Assembly: GCA_011523505.1 (NCBI GenBank) | Contig: WTGP01000019.1 | Coordinates: 351,980 to 415,979 of the forward strand | Reading direction: 5' to 3' | Length of the DNA stretch: 64,000 nucleotides | From: Gammaproteobacteria bacterium | GTDB taxonomy: Bacteria > Pseudomonadota > Gammaproteobacteria > Steroidobacterales > Foliamicaceae | Part shown: piece after piece, positions 52,778 to 63,226 of the stretch | Position numbering within the stretch: position 1 is the stretch's first letter | Layout of the letters: each line of letters opens with the position of its first letter | Program-made: the position numbers and the translations under genes | The notes under the pieces: model-generated | What the model was told of the DNA's origin: nothing | The model's database searches: none | What the model saw: only the letters and a program-made list of their open reading frames with translations

Positions 52778-53463
52778 GAGTCCGCTCCCGGTTCCGCCGC
52801 TTCCCGAGCGCATGCAAACACGGCCACGTGCCGCTGCGCATCCAGGCCCGGCACGCCGACCGGATCGCACGATCGGCAATGAACGGCCGGCAACGCGAGC
52901 AATTGCCGGTTGGATGGACGGCGGCCGAGCATGGCGACCAACGTTGATCCCCGGCGCAACAGGTGAGCGGCCATGGCTACGAGTTTCGGCAGCGGCGCCA
53001 ATGCCCTCGCCACGATCGCGCGAGGCGGCTCCTCCGGCCGGTAGCTTTCCAGGCGCTCGCGCACGATGCGCACATTGGGAAGATCAAGTTCGGAACAGGC
53101 GTGACGAAGAAACGCCGCTTTCCGGGCGGCCGAATCCAGCAGCACCCATCTGCTTTCCGGACTCAGCAGCGCAAGCACGAGGCCGGGCAGCCCCGCTCCG
53201 CTGCCCGCGTCCAGCTTCGGCCCGGGAGGCAGAAAGGGCAGCACCGCCGCGCTGTCCAGCACATGACGCACCACGAGCTCGTCGCGGGTCGCGCGCGCCG
53301 TCAGTCGCGACGCGCGGTTCCAGCGTATCAGCATGTCCAGATAGGCGTTCAGCCGATCGATGTCGCGGGCGGCGGCGGACAGGCCCAATAGGGCAAAGCC
53401 TGACGCCAGCCGTTCGCTTGCATCGGCTTCGGCGGGAAGAGCGGCGCCCACTGGCACGCGCAT
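52774..53463 (-). CDS. rsmG: 16S rRNA (guanine-N7) methyltransferase RsmG
   Basis: 229 residues. SAM motif LDAGSGAGLPGLVLALL, plus NAYLDMLIRWNRASRLTA and HVLDSAAVLPFL, identify RsmG (GidB), which methylates G527 of 16S rRNA. The C-terminus is slightly degenerate and longer than usual. It directly abuts the upstream oppDF gene with no gap, and overlaps parA. In most relatives it follows mnmG; here an ABC transport operon lies between. Confidence 0.9.
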   Translation of the reverse strand: MRVPVGAALPAEADASERLASGFALLGLSAAARDIDRLNAYLDMLIRWNRASRLTARATRDELVVRHVLDSAAVLPFLPPGPKLDAGSGAGLPGLVLALLSPESRWVLLDSAARKAAFLRHACSELDLPNVRIVRERLESYRPEEPPRAIVARALAPLPKLVAMAAHLLRRGSTLVAMLGRRPSNRQLLALPAVHCRSCDPVGVPGLDAQRHVAVFACAREAAEPGADS

Positions 53464-55272
53464 TCATGCACGCCGTACGGCGATTTCTTCCGCGCGGTGG
53501 CAGGCCACCATGCCTTGCGCCAGCGTCCGCAGCCGCGGCGTTTCCTGCCTGCAGCGGTCGATCGCAAAAGTACAGCGGGCGGAAAAAGCGCATCCTGGCG
53601 GCGGGTTCAGCGGCGAGGGCGGCTCGCCCTCGAGCAGCTCCCGCTTGCGGGACCGCTCGACCGCTGGGTCGGGAATCGGCGCCGCCTCTATGAGCGCCCG
53701 GGTGTAAGGGTGCATGGGCCGTGCGTAGAGATGTTCGCTCTGTGCGATTTCCATCGCCCGGCCCAGGTACATCACGACCACCCGGTGGCTGATCTGTCGC
53801 ACGACCGCGAGGTCGTGGGCGATGAAAATCAATGCCAGGCCGAGCTCGTCCTGCAGTTCCATCAGCAGGTCCACGATCTGGGCGCGAATGGACACGTCGA
53901 GCGCACTGACGGCCTCGTCGCAGATCACCACCGCGGGCCCCGGCGCCAGCGCCCGGGCGATCCCGATACGTTGACACTGGCCGCCTGAGAACTCGTGCGG
54001 ATACCGGTCCAGCTGCCCGGCCGTCAGGCCCACGCGATTCAGAATCCGCACCACCCGCTCGTCGCGCTCGGCCCTGGACAGGTCGGGCCGGCAGGCGCCC
54101 AGCGGTTCGGCCACGATCTGACGGGCGGTCATGCGCGGGTTCAGCGAAGCCAGGGGATCCTGAAAGATCATTTGCATATTGCGGCGTGCGGCCATCCAGG
54201 TCTTCCTGTCGGCGTCCTGAAGGTCTCCGCCCAGCAGTGTCACGCGCCCGGCGCTGGGGGGAACCAGTCCGATCACCGCCCGCGCCAGAGACGATTTGCC
54301 GCAGCCGGACTCGCCCACCACGCCCAGCGTTTCGCCGGGCGAGATCGCGAAGGTTCCCGTGGTTACCGCCTGAAGCTTCGGCCGGGGAGCGAAGAGCCGG
54401 GGGCGATCCAGGGTATAGACAACATCCAGCCCCTCGACATCCAGGACCGGCCCGGCGCCGGCGGCGCGCTGCCCGCGGGGCCGCGCATCGCGGTCCAGCC
54501 GGGGGACGGCCGCTAGCAGGCGCTGCGTGTAGGGATGTTTCGGGGCGGCGTAGACCCGGTCCACGCTGCCGCGCTCCTTGCATTCGCCTTCCTGCATGAC
54601 CAGCACGTCATCGCAGAAGCCGGCCACGATGCCGAGGTCGTGGGTAATGAAGATGATGGCGGCGTTGAAATCGCGCCGCAGCTCCTGCATGAGCGTGAGA
54701 ATCTGCGCCTGCACGGTGACGTCCAGCGCGGTCGTGGGCTCGTCCGCGATCAGAAGCGCCGGCGTGCACAACAGGGCCGTCGCAATCGTGACGCGCTGGC
54801 GCATGCCTCCCGACAGCTCGTGCGGCCAGGACTGCAGGCGCTTGCCGGCGTCCGGGATCCGCACGGCTTCCAGCAACTCCCCGCAGCGCCTGAGCGCCTG
54901 CCTGCGGCTCATGCCCTCGTGCAATTCCAGGACCTGGGCCATCTGCACGCCGATCTTCAGGTAGGGGTTCAGCGACGTCATCGGGTCCTGGAAGATCATC
55001 GCGATGCGGTTGCCGCGAATCCCCCGCAGGTCGCGGTCCGCCATGCCGATCAGTTCGCGCCCCTCGAAACGCGCGCTGCCGCTGCTGCGTCCGTTGTCCG
55101 CCAGCAGTCCCATGAGGCTCAGTACCGTCTGGCTCTTGCCGGAACCGGACTCGCCCACGATGCCCAGCGTCTTGCCTGCCTGAAGACCGAAATCGATGCC
55201 GCGCACAGCATGCACCGTGCCGTCGGGGGTCGCGAAATCGACTTTCAGGTCCCGCACTTCGATCAGGGACAT
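53464..55272 (-). CDS. Fused oligopeptide ABC transporter ATPase (OppD-OppF type)
   Basis: 602 residues with two ABC cassettes. First: Walker A GESGSGKS, signature LSGGMRQR, Walker B LLIADEP. Second: [23 protein letters not shown]. Each ends with an oligopeptide-transporter C-terminal segment ([28 protein letters not shown] ... [18 protein letters not shown]) with the cysteine pattern expected of Fe-S-binding Opp ATPases. A single gene replaces oppD and oppF, as in YejF/GsiA. Energises the OppBC channel. Confidence 0.92.
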   Translation of the reverse strand: MSLIEVRDLKVDFATPDGTVHAVRGIDFGLQAGKTLGIVGESGSGKSQTVLSLMGLLADNGRSSGSARFEGRELIGMADRDLRGIRGNRIAMIFQDPMTSLNPYLKIGVQMAQVLELHEGMSRRQALRRCGELLEAVRIPDAGKRLQSWPHELSGGMRQRVTIATALLCTPALLIADEPTTALDVTVQAQILTLMQELRRDFNAAIIFITHDLGIVAGFCDDVLVMQEGECKERGSVDRVYAAPKHPYTQRLLAAVPRLDRDARPRGQRAAGAGPVLDVEGLDVVYTLDRPRLFAPRPKLQAVTTGTFAISPGETLGVVGESGCGKSSLARAVIGLVPPSAGRVTLLGGDLQDADRKTWMAARRNMQMIFQDPLASLNPRMTARQIVAEPLGACRPDLSRAERDERVVRILNRVGLTAGQLDRYPHEFSGGQCQRIGIARALAPGPAVVICDEAVSALDVSIRAQIVDLLMELQDELGLALIFIAHDLAVVRQISHRVVVMYLGRAMEIAQSEHLYARPMHPYTRALIEAAPIPDPAVERSRKRELLEGEPPSPLNPPPGCAFSARCTFAIDRCRQETPRLRTLAQGMVACHRAEEIAVRRA

Positions 55273-56175
55273 TCAGGCGCTCCTGTCGCGCGGGTCGAGC
55301 GCGTCCCGCAACCCGTCGCCGATGAAATTGCAGCAGAACAGGGTGGCGGCCAGGAAACCCGCGGGGAAGATCAAGCCCCAGGGTTCGTTCTCCATGGCCT
55401 TGGCCCCTTCGTTGACCAGCGCCCCCCAGGACGTCATGGGCTCCTGCACGCCCAGCCCCAGGAAGCTCAGGAAGGACTCCACCAGGATGACCTGCGGGAT
55501 GGTGAGGGTCACGTACACCACCACCACGCCGAACAGGTTGGGCACGATATGCCGGCGAATGATCCGGGGCGTGGTCACGCCGGCGGCCTGGGCGGCCTCG
55601 ACGAACTCCCGGCGCTTGATGCTGAGCGTCTGGCCCCGGACGATGCGCGCCATGTCCAGCCAGTTGATCGCGCCGATCGCCACGAAGATCAGCGCGATGT
55701 TCCTGCCGAACAGCACCATCAGCAGGATCACCAGGAACATGAACGGCATGGCGTAGAGGATGTCGACGATGCGCATCATGACCTGGTCCACGCGCCCGCC
55801 GAGGTAGCCTGCGACAGCCCCGTAGCTGATGCCGATCACGAGGCTCACCGTGGTCGCCACCAGTCCCACCATCAGCGATATGCGCCCACCCACCAGCGTG
55901 CGCACGAAGAGGTCGCGTCCCAGGTCGTCGGTGCCGAAGAAGTGCGAGCCTTCGAAACTGGGCGGCACCGACACATAGTCCCAATCCAGCTTGTCGAATT
56001 CCACCGGCGACAGCTCGGGGCCGAACACGCACAGCACCGCCACCACGGCCAGGATGATCGCGGCGCTCATGGCCGCGCGGTTGCGCTTCAGGGCGCGCCA
56101 CGCGTCGCTCCACAAACCGCGTCCGGCGCCGGAAGCCTTCTGCAGCGCCACGCGGTTGACACGGGTCTTTCTCAT
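55273..56175 (-). CDS. Oligopeptide ABC transporter permease (OppC-like)
   Basis: 300 residues, six predicted membrane segments, N-terminal WRALKRNRAAMSAAI typical of OppC, and the cytoplasmic EAA loop EFVEAAQAAGVTTPRIIRRHIVPN. Abuts oppDF with no gap. Inner membrane partner of OppB. Confidence 0.92.
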   Translation of the reverse strand: MRKTRVNRVALQKASGAGRGLWSDAWRALKRNRAAMSAAIILAVVAVLCVFGPELSPVEFDKLDWDYVSVPPSFEGSHFFGTDDLGRDLFVRTLVGGRISLMVGLVATTVSLVIGISYGAVAGYLGGRVDQVMMRIVDILYAMPFMFLVILLMVLFGRNIALIFVAIGAINWLDMARIVRGQTLSIKRREFVEAAQAAGVTTPRIIRRHIVPNLFGVVVVYVTLTIPQVILVESFLSFLGLGVQEPMTSWGALVNEGAKAMENEPWGLIFPAGFLAATLFCCNFIGDGLRDALDPRDRSA

Positions 56176-56197
56176 CTGCCTGAATGCCCCCGGACAG

Positions 56198-57136
56198 TCA
56201 GCTGCGCTGCCGGACCCTGGGGTCGAGGAAGCCGTAACAGATATCGACGAGGAAATTGAAGAGGATGATCAGCACTCCGTAGAAGACCACCACGCCCATC
56301 ACCAGCGTGTAGTCGCGGTTCAGCGCGCCCTGCACGAAATGCCTGCCCAGCCCCGGCACCCCGAAGATCTGCTCGATCACGACCGAGCCGGTAATCACGG
56401 CCGCCGTGGCCGGCCCGAGGTAGGAGAGCACGGGCAGCAGGCCGGGCTTCAGCGCGTGGCGCAGCAATATCGTCGATTGCGCCAGGCCCTGTGCGCGCGC
56501 CATGCGGATGAAATTGCTCCGCAGCACTTCGATCATGCTGCCGCGGGTCAGCCGGGCGATATAGGCGATCTGCGGCAGCGCCAGCGCCACCACCGGCATC
56601 ACCATGTTCGGCAACCGTTCGAACAGGCTCTCCGACGGCCAGCCGCCTGCCGGAAGCCAGTCCAGATGCACCGCGAAGACCAGGATCAGCAGCGGACCGA
56701 TGACGAAATTGGGAATCGATATGCCGGTCATGCTGGCGGCCATTACCGCATGGTCGGAGGTTCGGTTCTGCCGCAAGGCGGCCCAGCCGCCCGCGGACAC
56801 TCCAATCAGCAGCGCCAGCAGCATTGCGCAGGCGCCGAGTTGCAACGATACGGGGAAGCCCTCCCGAATCAGTTCGGTCACGGTCCGGTCGGTGTACTGG
56901 AACGAGGGCCCGAAGTCGCCCTGGGCGAGACCCGTGAGGTAGCGGCCCAATTGCTGAATCAGCGGTTCATCCAGGTGATAGGCCGCCCGGATCTTGGCCT
57001 CGATCTCCGGATGCAGGGTCTTCTCGGTATCGAAAGGTCCGCCCGGCGCCGCGCGAATCATGAAAAAAGCCAGCGCGATGAGAATCAGCAGCGTGGGGAT
57101 CGCCGCGAACACGCGCCGCAAGGCGTATCGAAACAT
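56198..57136 (-). CDS. Oligopeptide ABC transporter permease (OppB-like)
   Basis: 312 residues, first membrane helix FAAIPTLLILIALAFFMIR followed by the periplasmic APGGPFD loop of OppB/DppB, then five more helices; EAA loop NFIRMARAQGLAQSTILLRHALK. Forms the peptide channel with OppC. A 64-bp gap separates it from the upstream ABC-exporter permease. Confidence 0.92.
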   Translation of the reverse strand: MFRYALRRVFAAIPTLLILIALAFFMIRAAPGGPFDTEKTLHPEIEAKIRAAYHLDEPLIQQLGRYLTGLAQGDFGPSFQYTDRTVTELIREGFPVSLQLGACAMLLALLIGVSAGGWAALRQNRTSDHAVMAASMTGISIPNFVIGPLLILVFAVHLDWLPAGGWPSESLFERLPNMVMPVVALALPQIAYIARLTRGSMIEVLRSNFIRMARAQGLAQSTILLRHALKPGLLPVLSYLGPATAAVITGSVVIEQIFGVPGLGRHFVQGALNRDYTLVMGVVVFYGVLIILFNFLVDICYGFLDPRVRQRS

Positions 57137-57200
57137 CAGCGCATCATACCCCGCTCATGGCTGCAAGCACCGGTGTCTTCCCGCCCTCTCGTGGGCCGCG

Positions 57201-58826
57201 TCAGCCCTCCGCTTCCAGCCAGCGCAGCCTCCGATTCAGCCGTCGGGGGAGCAGGGTCTCCATCAATACGACGCCGCTCGCGACGACGGCGAACGTTCCG
57301 ATCGCCCATTCAGGCCGGGGATAAGCGAAAGACACATACGGCCCGATCAAGACGGACATCAGAACCAGGCCGAACATCTGGGCGGTCAACAGGCGCGTTT
57401 GCCGACTTTGCACCGGCCGCATCGTAAAGGGCAGCCGCGGCCACAGGTACTGGCTTACCTGCATCAGGAATACGCCGAGAAGCCCGACCAGAACCACGTG
57501 CGCCAATGCGTGCCAGACTGCCTCGAACAACCAGGCAAGACAGGCGCCCGCCAAGGCCAGGAAGGGCACAACGAAATACAGCGTCACGCAATGCCGTGCG
57601 TCGGCCGCCACACGCGCCCGGTCCACGGGTGTGGAGAAGAAGATCCAGCCGGCGCGGTACGAGGTGCTCCAGTACAACTGTTCCAGCAGCATGGTCGGCG
57701 CCAGCAAAAGCGCGAAGTGAAAGCCGAGCAACGGCCAGACGCTGCTGCCGGGAACAAATGGATCGACGCTGCCCGTGTTCCGCATGGCAAGGATGAAATA
57801 GAACGCGATCAGCGGAACCAGGCCGAAAACGCTCATTCGAAACTGGGTATCGTGCCGGAACTGCCCGCGTATCAGTCCCGAGGCGACGCTGAGTCGGCCG
57901 AGCCCCTTCCGCTTGCCGGCTCGCCGGCGGCGCTTCGATTGTCGATCGGTGTCCACGCTCACCGATTCATCAAGCTTTTGCGCGGATGCGAGCGAGAGCC
58001 GGTCACGGGAAACACATCCAAGGGCGACCGGCGCGCCCAGCGCCAGCGCCGCGCACAGCCACCACTGCCCGGTCCCGCCCGCGCCGCCGATTAGGCTGGC
58101 CAGGCCCGCGAACCAGGCGCTCGGCAAGGCCAGCCACCAGCCTTCCGGCGCAAGACCCTCCATCGTCCGCAGGTACGGAGTCAGCCTGTCCATGAACAGC
58201 ACCGGAACGAGATAAACAGCGCCCAGGAACAGTTGCGAGTAGGACATGGCGCGACCCAGCCGGCTCGCGCCCACCTTCTCGATCAGCCAGGCATAAATGC
58301 CGATCAGCGCCAACACGATCGACAGGAGCAGCAACCCCGCGGCCAACGCCAGTCCGATCGCGGCAAGCCAGCCGAACCGCACACCGCAAACCACGACGGA
58401 CGGACCGACAATCAGGCCCGTGTTGATCCCCTGGTGGGCAAGAGTCACGGTCAGCCGCGCCAGCAGGTAGGTGCGGGGACTGACGGGCCGATGACCCAGA
58501 GCCCGGTAATCCATCGGCGAAATGGCGACGGCCTGAAAGTTGGCCAACAGCAGGAAGAACACCGCAATGGAGACAGTCGTGAGCGCGAAGAGGCCCAGCG
58601 GAAACGGTCCGGGAGCAAACGCTGTCACCGCGCCTACATAGACGCCCACGATGCCCAGGAAAATTCCCGTCATCCAGGAGACAAACCGCGTGCGTTTCCC
58701 CTGTTGCGTCATCTGCTCGGTTGACAGTGAGGTGCGAAAGCCGACCTGGATCAGGACGCGCACCAGGGCCCGCCACTGCCGGTAATCGCCGCCCAGCGCG
58801 CCGATAACCGCCGGCACCGGGCTCAT
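57201..58826 (-). CDS. Large ABC-2-like membrane protein (exporter permease)
   Basis: 541 residues with about 12 predicted membrane segments in two halves, joined by a basic cytoplasmic loop (DTDRQSKRRRRAGKRKGLGRL near 300). No signature pins a substrate. Its ATG overlaps the stop of the ABC ATPase gene, so the two form one transporter, probably an efflux or export system independent of the Opp genes. Confidence 0.75.
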   Translation of the reverse strand: MSPVPAVIGALGGDYRQWRALVRVLIQVGFRTSLSTEQMTQQGKRTRFVSWMTGIFLGIVGVYVGAVTAFAPGPFPLGLFALTTVSIAVFFLLLANFQAVAISPMDYRALGHRPVSPRTYLLARLTVTLAHQGINTGLIVGPSVVVCGVRFGWLAAIGLALAAGLLLLSIVLALIGIYAWLIEKVGASRLGRAMSYSQLFLGAVYLVPVLFMDRLTPYLRTMEGLAPEGWWLALPSAWFAGLASLIGGAGGTGQWWLCAALALGAPVALGCVSRDRLSLASAQKLDESVSVDTDRQSKRRRRAGKRKGLGRLSVASGLIRGQFRHDTQFRMSVFGLVPLIAFYFILAMRNTGSVDPFVPGSSVWPLLGFHFALLLAPTMLLEQLYWSTSYRAGWIFFSTPVDRARVAADARHCVTLYFVVPFLALAGACLAWLFEAVWHALAHVVLVGLLGVFLMQVSQYLWPRLPFTMRPVQSRQTRLLTAQMFGLVLMSVLIGPYVSFAYPRPEWAIGTFAVVASGVVLMETLLPRRLNRRLRWLEAEG

Positions 58827-59593
58827 TGCAGGGCCACCAGGAGTTCCCGCGCCACGGCCTCCGTATCGCGCACGCCGGTGAGTTGCACGAAGGCGTCCTC
58901 CAGCGTCTCGACGCCGTGTTCGGCGGCGATCTGCTCCGGTGCGCCGCCGGCCACCTGCCGGCCTTCATGGATGATGACGACGCGGGTGCATACCCGCTCG
59001 ATGACGTCGAGAATGTGAGAGCAGAACAGAATGGCGCGCCCCTGGTCCGCGAGCTCCCGCAACAGGGTCTTGACCACCAGCGCGGCGTTGGGATCCAGCC
59101 CGTTCAGCGGCTCATCGAGAAACAGCACCTGCGGATTGCTCAGCAGGGCCGCGCTGATCAGAACCTTCTGCTTCATCCCCTTTGAGAATCCGCTGATCAG
59201 CCGGTCCCGCGCATCGACGATTCCGAACAGTTCCAGGAAACGGTCGGCCCGACGGTCGGCATCTCCGCGACGCATCCCGTACAGGCTCCCGATCATGCGC
59301 AGGAACTCCGCGGCGCTGAGCGATTCGTAGAGCGCCCCGCTCTCCGGCACATAGCCCAGGCAGTGCTTTGCGGCGACCGGATCCTTGCTCACATCGATCC
59401 CGCAAATCCGCGCCTGCCCCGACGCCGGCTGAATCATGCCGGTCAGCATTTTCACGGTGGTGGTCTTGCCGGCCCCGTTGGGCCCCAAAAACCCCAGGAT
59501 TTCGCCCGCCTCCACGCTCAAGTCCAGTCCATCGACGGCAAGCAGTTCGCCGTAGGACTTGCTCAGTCCCCTTGCTTCAATCATCGCGCCCAA
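58823..59593 (-). CDS. ABC transporter ATP-binding protein
   Basis: 256 residues from a TTG at 59593 with GGAGG 7 bases upstream; an ATG at 59584 (MIEARGLSKSYG) is only three codons shorter but its spacing to the ribosome site is poor. Walker A GPNGAGKT, Q-loop YVPESGAL, signature SGFSKGMKQK, Walker B VLFLDEPLNGLD. Type of ATPase used by ABC-2 exporters such as the adjacent permease. Confidence 0.88.
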   Translation of the reverse strand: MGAMIEARGLSKSYGELLAVDGLDLSVEAGEILGFLGPNGAGKTTTVKMLTGMIQPASGQARICGIDVSKDPVAAKHCLGYVPESGALYESLSAAEFLRMIGSLYGMRRGDADRRADRFLELFGIVDARDRLISGFSKGMKQKVLISAALLSNPQVLFLDEPLNGLDPNAALVVKTLLRELADQGRAILFCSHILDVIERVCTRVVIIHEGRQVAGGAPEQIAAEHGVETLEDAFVQLTGVRDTEAVARELLVALQ

Positions 59594-59648
59594 GAGAAAT
59601 CCTCCTTGTTGCCGTGGGCACCGCAATCCCTTTGTTGTTATTGGTCCG

Positions 59649-61295
59649 CTAGTGTTTCAGGATACTCAAGTGCCGTGCGTAGATGTGATCCATGATATTA
59701 CCTTCGTAGCCGTGCACCCAGGGCTTGACCATTCGCTTGGTGACGTAGAAGTACAGCGGCAGGATGGGTTGGTCCGCCAGCATCAGCCGCTCCGCTTCCC
59801 GAAGGTATTCGGCCCGGCGCAGCACGTCCGGTTCCGCGGACGCGGAGGCCAGCAACGCATCGTAGCGCGGATTGTCGTAACCCGAATCGTTCTGTTCGTT
59901 GGTCGATTCCAGCAACTGCGCGAAGGTATAGGCGTCCTCGTAGTCGCCGATCCAGCCGGCCCGGAAAATCTCGGTTTCGAGCTTGGCCTTGCGGGTTTCC
60001 AGGAACACCTTCCATTCCTGGTTCGCAAGCGTGGTCTCCATGCCCAGGACCTCCTTCCACATGTACCGGAGCGCGATGGCGATTCGTTTGTGATTGTCGT
60101 GGGTGTTGTACAGCACTTCGACCGTGAGCGGATTCTCCTCGGAATAGCCCGCTTCGGCGTAAAGCCGTCTTGCCTCCGCCTCGCGTTGTTCCTGGGTCCA
60201 GCCGGCCTCTTCGGGCTCCTGCTGCGCGTATCCGCGCACCGGCGGCACCCAGCTGTACGCGACCGGTTCGCCGGCGCCGCTCACGACCCGCGCAATGATG
60301 TCGCGGTCCACCGCCAGCGACAGCGCGCGGCGGAGTCCCGGCTGGTCCGCAAACGGCGGACGCGTGGTATTGAAGCCGAAGTAGTACGTGCCCAGGTACG
60401 GCGTGACCCGGAACTCCTCGGCCAGGTTGGCGCGGATCCACTTGAGTTGCTTCTGCGGAATCGTGGCGGTGATGTCCAGCTCGTCCGCGCGGTAGCGTTT
60501 GAGTTCCGCGTCCTGGTTCTCGATCGCGTAGTAATAGACCTCGTCGATGGTCGTGTTGGCGTTGTCCCGGTAGTGGGGATTTCGCTCGATGTGGATGTGC
60601 GACTGAACGACCCAGCCCCGGAGCTGGTACGCGCCGTTGCCCACATGGGTCTCAACCCGCGACCAGTTGCTGCCGTGCCGCTCCACCACTCCGCGATGCA
60701 CGGCATAGCAGGTCGAGTGGGTAAGCAGTCCGAGCATGTACGGCGTGGGGGCGTTGAGGTGGATCACGAAGGTCCGCTCGTCCACCGCCTCCACACCCAG
60801 CTCCTCCGGCGGGAGTTCGCCGGCGATGACTTCGCGGGCGTTGCGGATCGGCGCCAGCACGCTGGAGTAGCGCGACAGCGTGTTCGGATCCGCGCTGCGG
60901 CGCAGGCCGTACTCGAAGTCGAAGGCGGTCACCGGATCGCCGTTGCTCCAGCGACCGTCGGGCCGCATGATGAAGGTATACGTCAGGCCGTCTTCGGATA
61001 TCGTCCAGCTCTCGGCCGCCCCGGGAATCAACTCGCCGTTCGGCGCTTCACCGACCAGCCCCTCGAACAGGTCGCGCAGAATATTCGAGGACGGAACACC
61101 TTCGGCCCGGTGCGGGTCCAGCGTCTGCGGCTCAGTACCGTTGCCCCGGTGCAAAACCTGCTCGTCCGCCAGCTCCAGCCCCGACTCGCCGCCGATAGGG
61201 CCGTAACGTACCGGCGTCTGTTCCGTTCCGCCGCCGCCGCAGCCGCCGAGAACCAGCGCCAGTGAGCCGGCCCCAATGAGGATTTTCACGCGCAT
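59649..61295 (-). CDS. Oligopeptide-binding lipoprotein (OppA-like)
   Basis: 548 residues. Lipobox LGGC (Cys19), then an SBP family 5 fold ([19 protein letters not shown] ... [20 protein letters not shown] ... NGAYQLRGW). Captures peptides in the periplasm for OppB-OppC-OppDF. It overlaps the end of mnmG by 10 bases. The two exporter genes separate it from its permease partners. Confidence 0.92.
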   Translation of the reverse strand: MRVKILIGAGSLALVLGGCGGGGTEQTPVRYGPIGGESGLELADEQVLHRGNGTEPQTLDPHRAEGVPSSNILRDLFEGLVGEAPNGELIPGAAESWTISEDGLTYTFIMRPDGRWSNGDPVTAFDFEYGLRRSADPNTLSRYSSVLAPIRNAREVIAGELPPEELGVEAVDERTFVIHLNAPTPYMLGLLTHSTCYAVHRGVVERHGSNWSRVETHVGNGAYQLRGWVVQSHIHIERNPHYRDNANTTIDEVYYYAIENQDAELKRYRADELDITATIPQKQLKWIRANLAEEFRVTPYLGTYYFGFNTTRPPFADQPGLRRALSLAVDRDIIARVVSGAGEPVAYSWVPPVRGYAQQEPEEAGWTQEQREAEARRLYAEAGYSEENPLTVEVLYNTHDNHKRIAIALRYMWKEVLGMETTLANQEWKVFLETRKAKLETEIFRAGWIGDYEDAYTFAQLLESTNEQNDSGYDNPRYDALLASASAEPDVLRRAEYLREAERLMLADQPILPLYFYVTKRMVKPWVHGYEGNIMDHIYARHLSILKH

Positions 61296-63157
61296 TTGAG
61301 CTCCTGTTTCTTCAGGTAAACCAGCAACTGGGACACCGCCGCCGGCGTCATCCCCGGGATCCGCTCCGCCTGGCCAATGGTGGCCGGCCTGGCTTGCGAG
61401 AGTTTCTCGCGCACCTCATTGGACAGGCCCCGCACCACACCGTAGTCCATTTCCGCCGGCAGGCGAGTGCCCCTCATCCGGCGATTGCGCCTGATTTCCG
61501 CTCCCTGGCGCTTGAGATAGCCGGCGTAGCGAACCTCGATCTCCACCGCTTCTTCGATCTGCCGGGCCAGCTCCGGCCACTCGTCCTTCGCCTCGGGGCG
61601 CGCGCCCGCAGCGGGCAGGTCCGTCACGCGGCGATAGTCCCAGTCCGGGCGGCGCAGCAGGCTCAGGGCGCTGCAGGCGCCGCTTGCGGCAGCTCCGGGA
61701 TCCGGAATCCTGCACTGCTCAAGCCGCTCCCGTTCCTTCGCGATCGCCTCCTGCTTGAGGCAGAAGGCCTTCCACCGCTCCTCCCCGATCAGCCCAAGCC
61801 GCCTCCCTTCGGGCGTCAGGCGAGCGTCGGCATTGTCTTCGCGCAACCGCAGGCGGTACTCGGCGCGGCTTGTGAACATCCGGTACGGCTCGGTGACGCC
61901 GCGGGTCACGAGGTCGTCCACCAGCACGCCCATGTAGGCCTCCTCGCGACCGGGCGCGAAGGCCGGCTCGCCACGCTCGGCCAGCACCGCGTTGATTCCG
62001 GCCAGCAGGCCCTGCGCGGCGGCCTCCTCGTAACCGGTGGTGCCGTTGATCTGTCCGGCGAAGTAGAGTCCCGCCACGGCCTGCGTCTGCAGGTCGGGGC
62101 CCAGTTCCCGCGGATCGAAATAGTCGTACTCGATCGCGTAGCCGGGACTGGTCATGCGGGCCCGCTCGAATCCCGGAATCGTGGCCAGGAACTCAAGCTG
62201 GACGTCCGCCGGAAGGCTGGTCGAAATGCCGTTGGGATAGACCTCGGAGGTGGTCAGCCCCTCCGGTTCAACGAAAATCTGGTGCGAATCGCGATCCGCG
62301 AAGCGCACGACCTTGTCCTCCAGCGAAGGACAATAACGGGGCCCGACGCCCTCAATGGCGCCGCTGTACATCGGAGACTGGTCCAGCCTCGCCCGAACGA
62401 TCTCGTGGGTGGCTTCGGTGGTGCGGGTGATGTGACATTCCACCTGGCGCGGGTGGTGCTCATGACGTCCCATGAACGAGAACACCGGCCGCGGCCGGTC
62501 CCCCGGCTGTCTGCGCATGACCGAAAAATCGACGGTTCTTCCGTCCAGCCGGGGCGGCGTTCCGGTCTTGAGCCTCCCCACCGGCAGGTCCAGTGCCCGC
62601 AATCGCCCGGCAAGGCGGTTGGCCGGCGGGTCTCCGGCCCGGCCGGCGGCATGACGCTCGCTGCCCACGTGGATCTGTCCGCCCAGGAAGGTCCCGACCG
62701 TCAGCACCACGGCCCCGGCGCGGAACTCCTGTCCCGTGCGGGTCCTGACCCCGGCCATGCGGTGCCGTTCGATCACCAGGTCGTCGACGCTGTCCTGGAA
62801 CAGCGTCAGTCCACGGGCCGATTCCAGCCCTTTGCGTATGGCCGCCTTGTACAGCAAGCGGTCGGCCTGCGCCCGGGTGGCGCGCACCGCCGGTCCCTTG
62901 CTGGCGTTGAGCCGGCGGAAATGGATTCCGGCGCGATCGGCCGCCGTCGCAATGGCTCCGCCAAGCGCGTCGATCTCGCGCGCCAGGTGGCCCTTGCCGA
63001 CGCCGCCGATTGCCGGATTGCAGCTCATCTGCCCGAGCGTGTCCAGGCTGTGCGTAATCAGCAGAACGCGCGCTCCCATGCGTGAGCCCGCCAGCGCCGC
63101 TTCGGTGCCGGCGTGACCGCCACCCACAACGATTACATCAAATTCCGCCTGGCTCAT
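61286..63157 (-). CDS. mnmG: tRNA uridine-5-carboxymethylaminomethyl modification enzyme MnmG
   Basis: 623 residues from the ATG at 63157. FAD loop [10 protein letters not shown] at 12-21, the catalytic cysteine regions [14 protein letters not shown] and [25 protein letters not shown] and the C-terminal helical domain. With MnmE it modifies U34 of tRNAs. Start chosen because [17 protein letters not shown] fits the family; a TTG upstream is less likely. Lies 69 bp after mnmE. Confidence 0.94.
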   Translation of the reverse strand: MSQAEFDVIVVGGGHAGTEAALAGSRMGARVLLITHSLDTLGQMSCNPAIGGVGKGHLAREIDALGGAIATAADRAGIHFRRLNASKGPAVRATRAQADRLLYKAAIRKGLESARGLTLFQDSVDDLVIERHRMAGVRTRTGQEFRAGAVVLTVGTFLGGQIHVGSERHAAGRAGDPPANRLAGRLRALDLPVGRLKTGTPPRLDGRTVDFSVMRRQPGDRPRPVFSFMGRHEHHPRQVECHITRTTEATHEIVRARLDQSPMYSGAIEGVGPRYCPSLEDKVVRFADRDSHQIFVEPEGLTTSEVYPNGISTSLPADVQLEFLATIPGFERARMTSPGYAIEYDYFDPRELGPDLQTQAVAGLYFAGQINGTTGYEEAAAQGLLAGINAVLAERGEPAFAPGREEAYMGVLVDDLVTRGVTEPYRMFTSRAEYRLRLREDNADARLTPEGRRLGLIGEERWKAFCLKQEAIAKERERLEQCRIPDPGAAASGACSALSLLRRPDWDYRRVTDLPAAGARPEAKDEWPELARQIEEAVEIEVRYAGYLKRQGAEIRRNRRMRGTRLPAEMDYGVVRGLSNEVREKLSQARPATIGQAERIPGMTPAAVSQLLVYLKKQELKCA

Positions 63158-63226
63158 CGATCCGGTTGCCCATTCCCGCAAGGCGCGGTCTTGCTCGAGG
63201 CCGACCCTGCGTCAGCCGGCAGGATT

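Noticed and set aside
52766..52781. Half of a parS-like site (GTTTCACG) at the rsmG/parA junction
   Set aside because: Only one half-site matches the 16-bp palindrome; the other side diverges completely.
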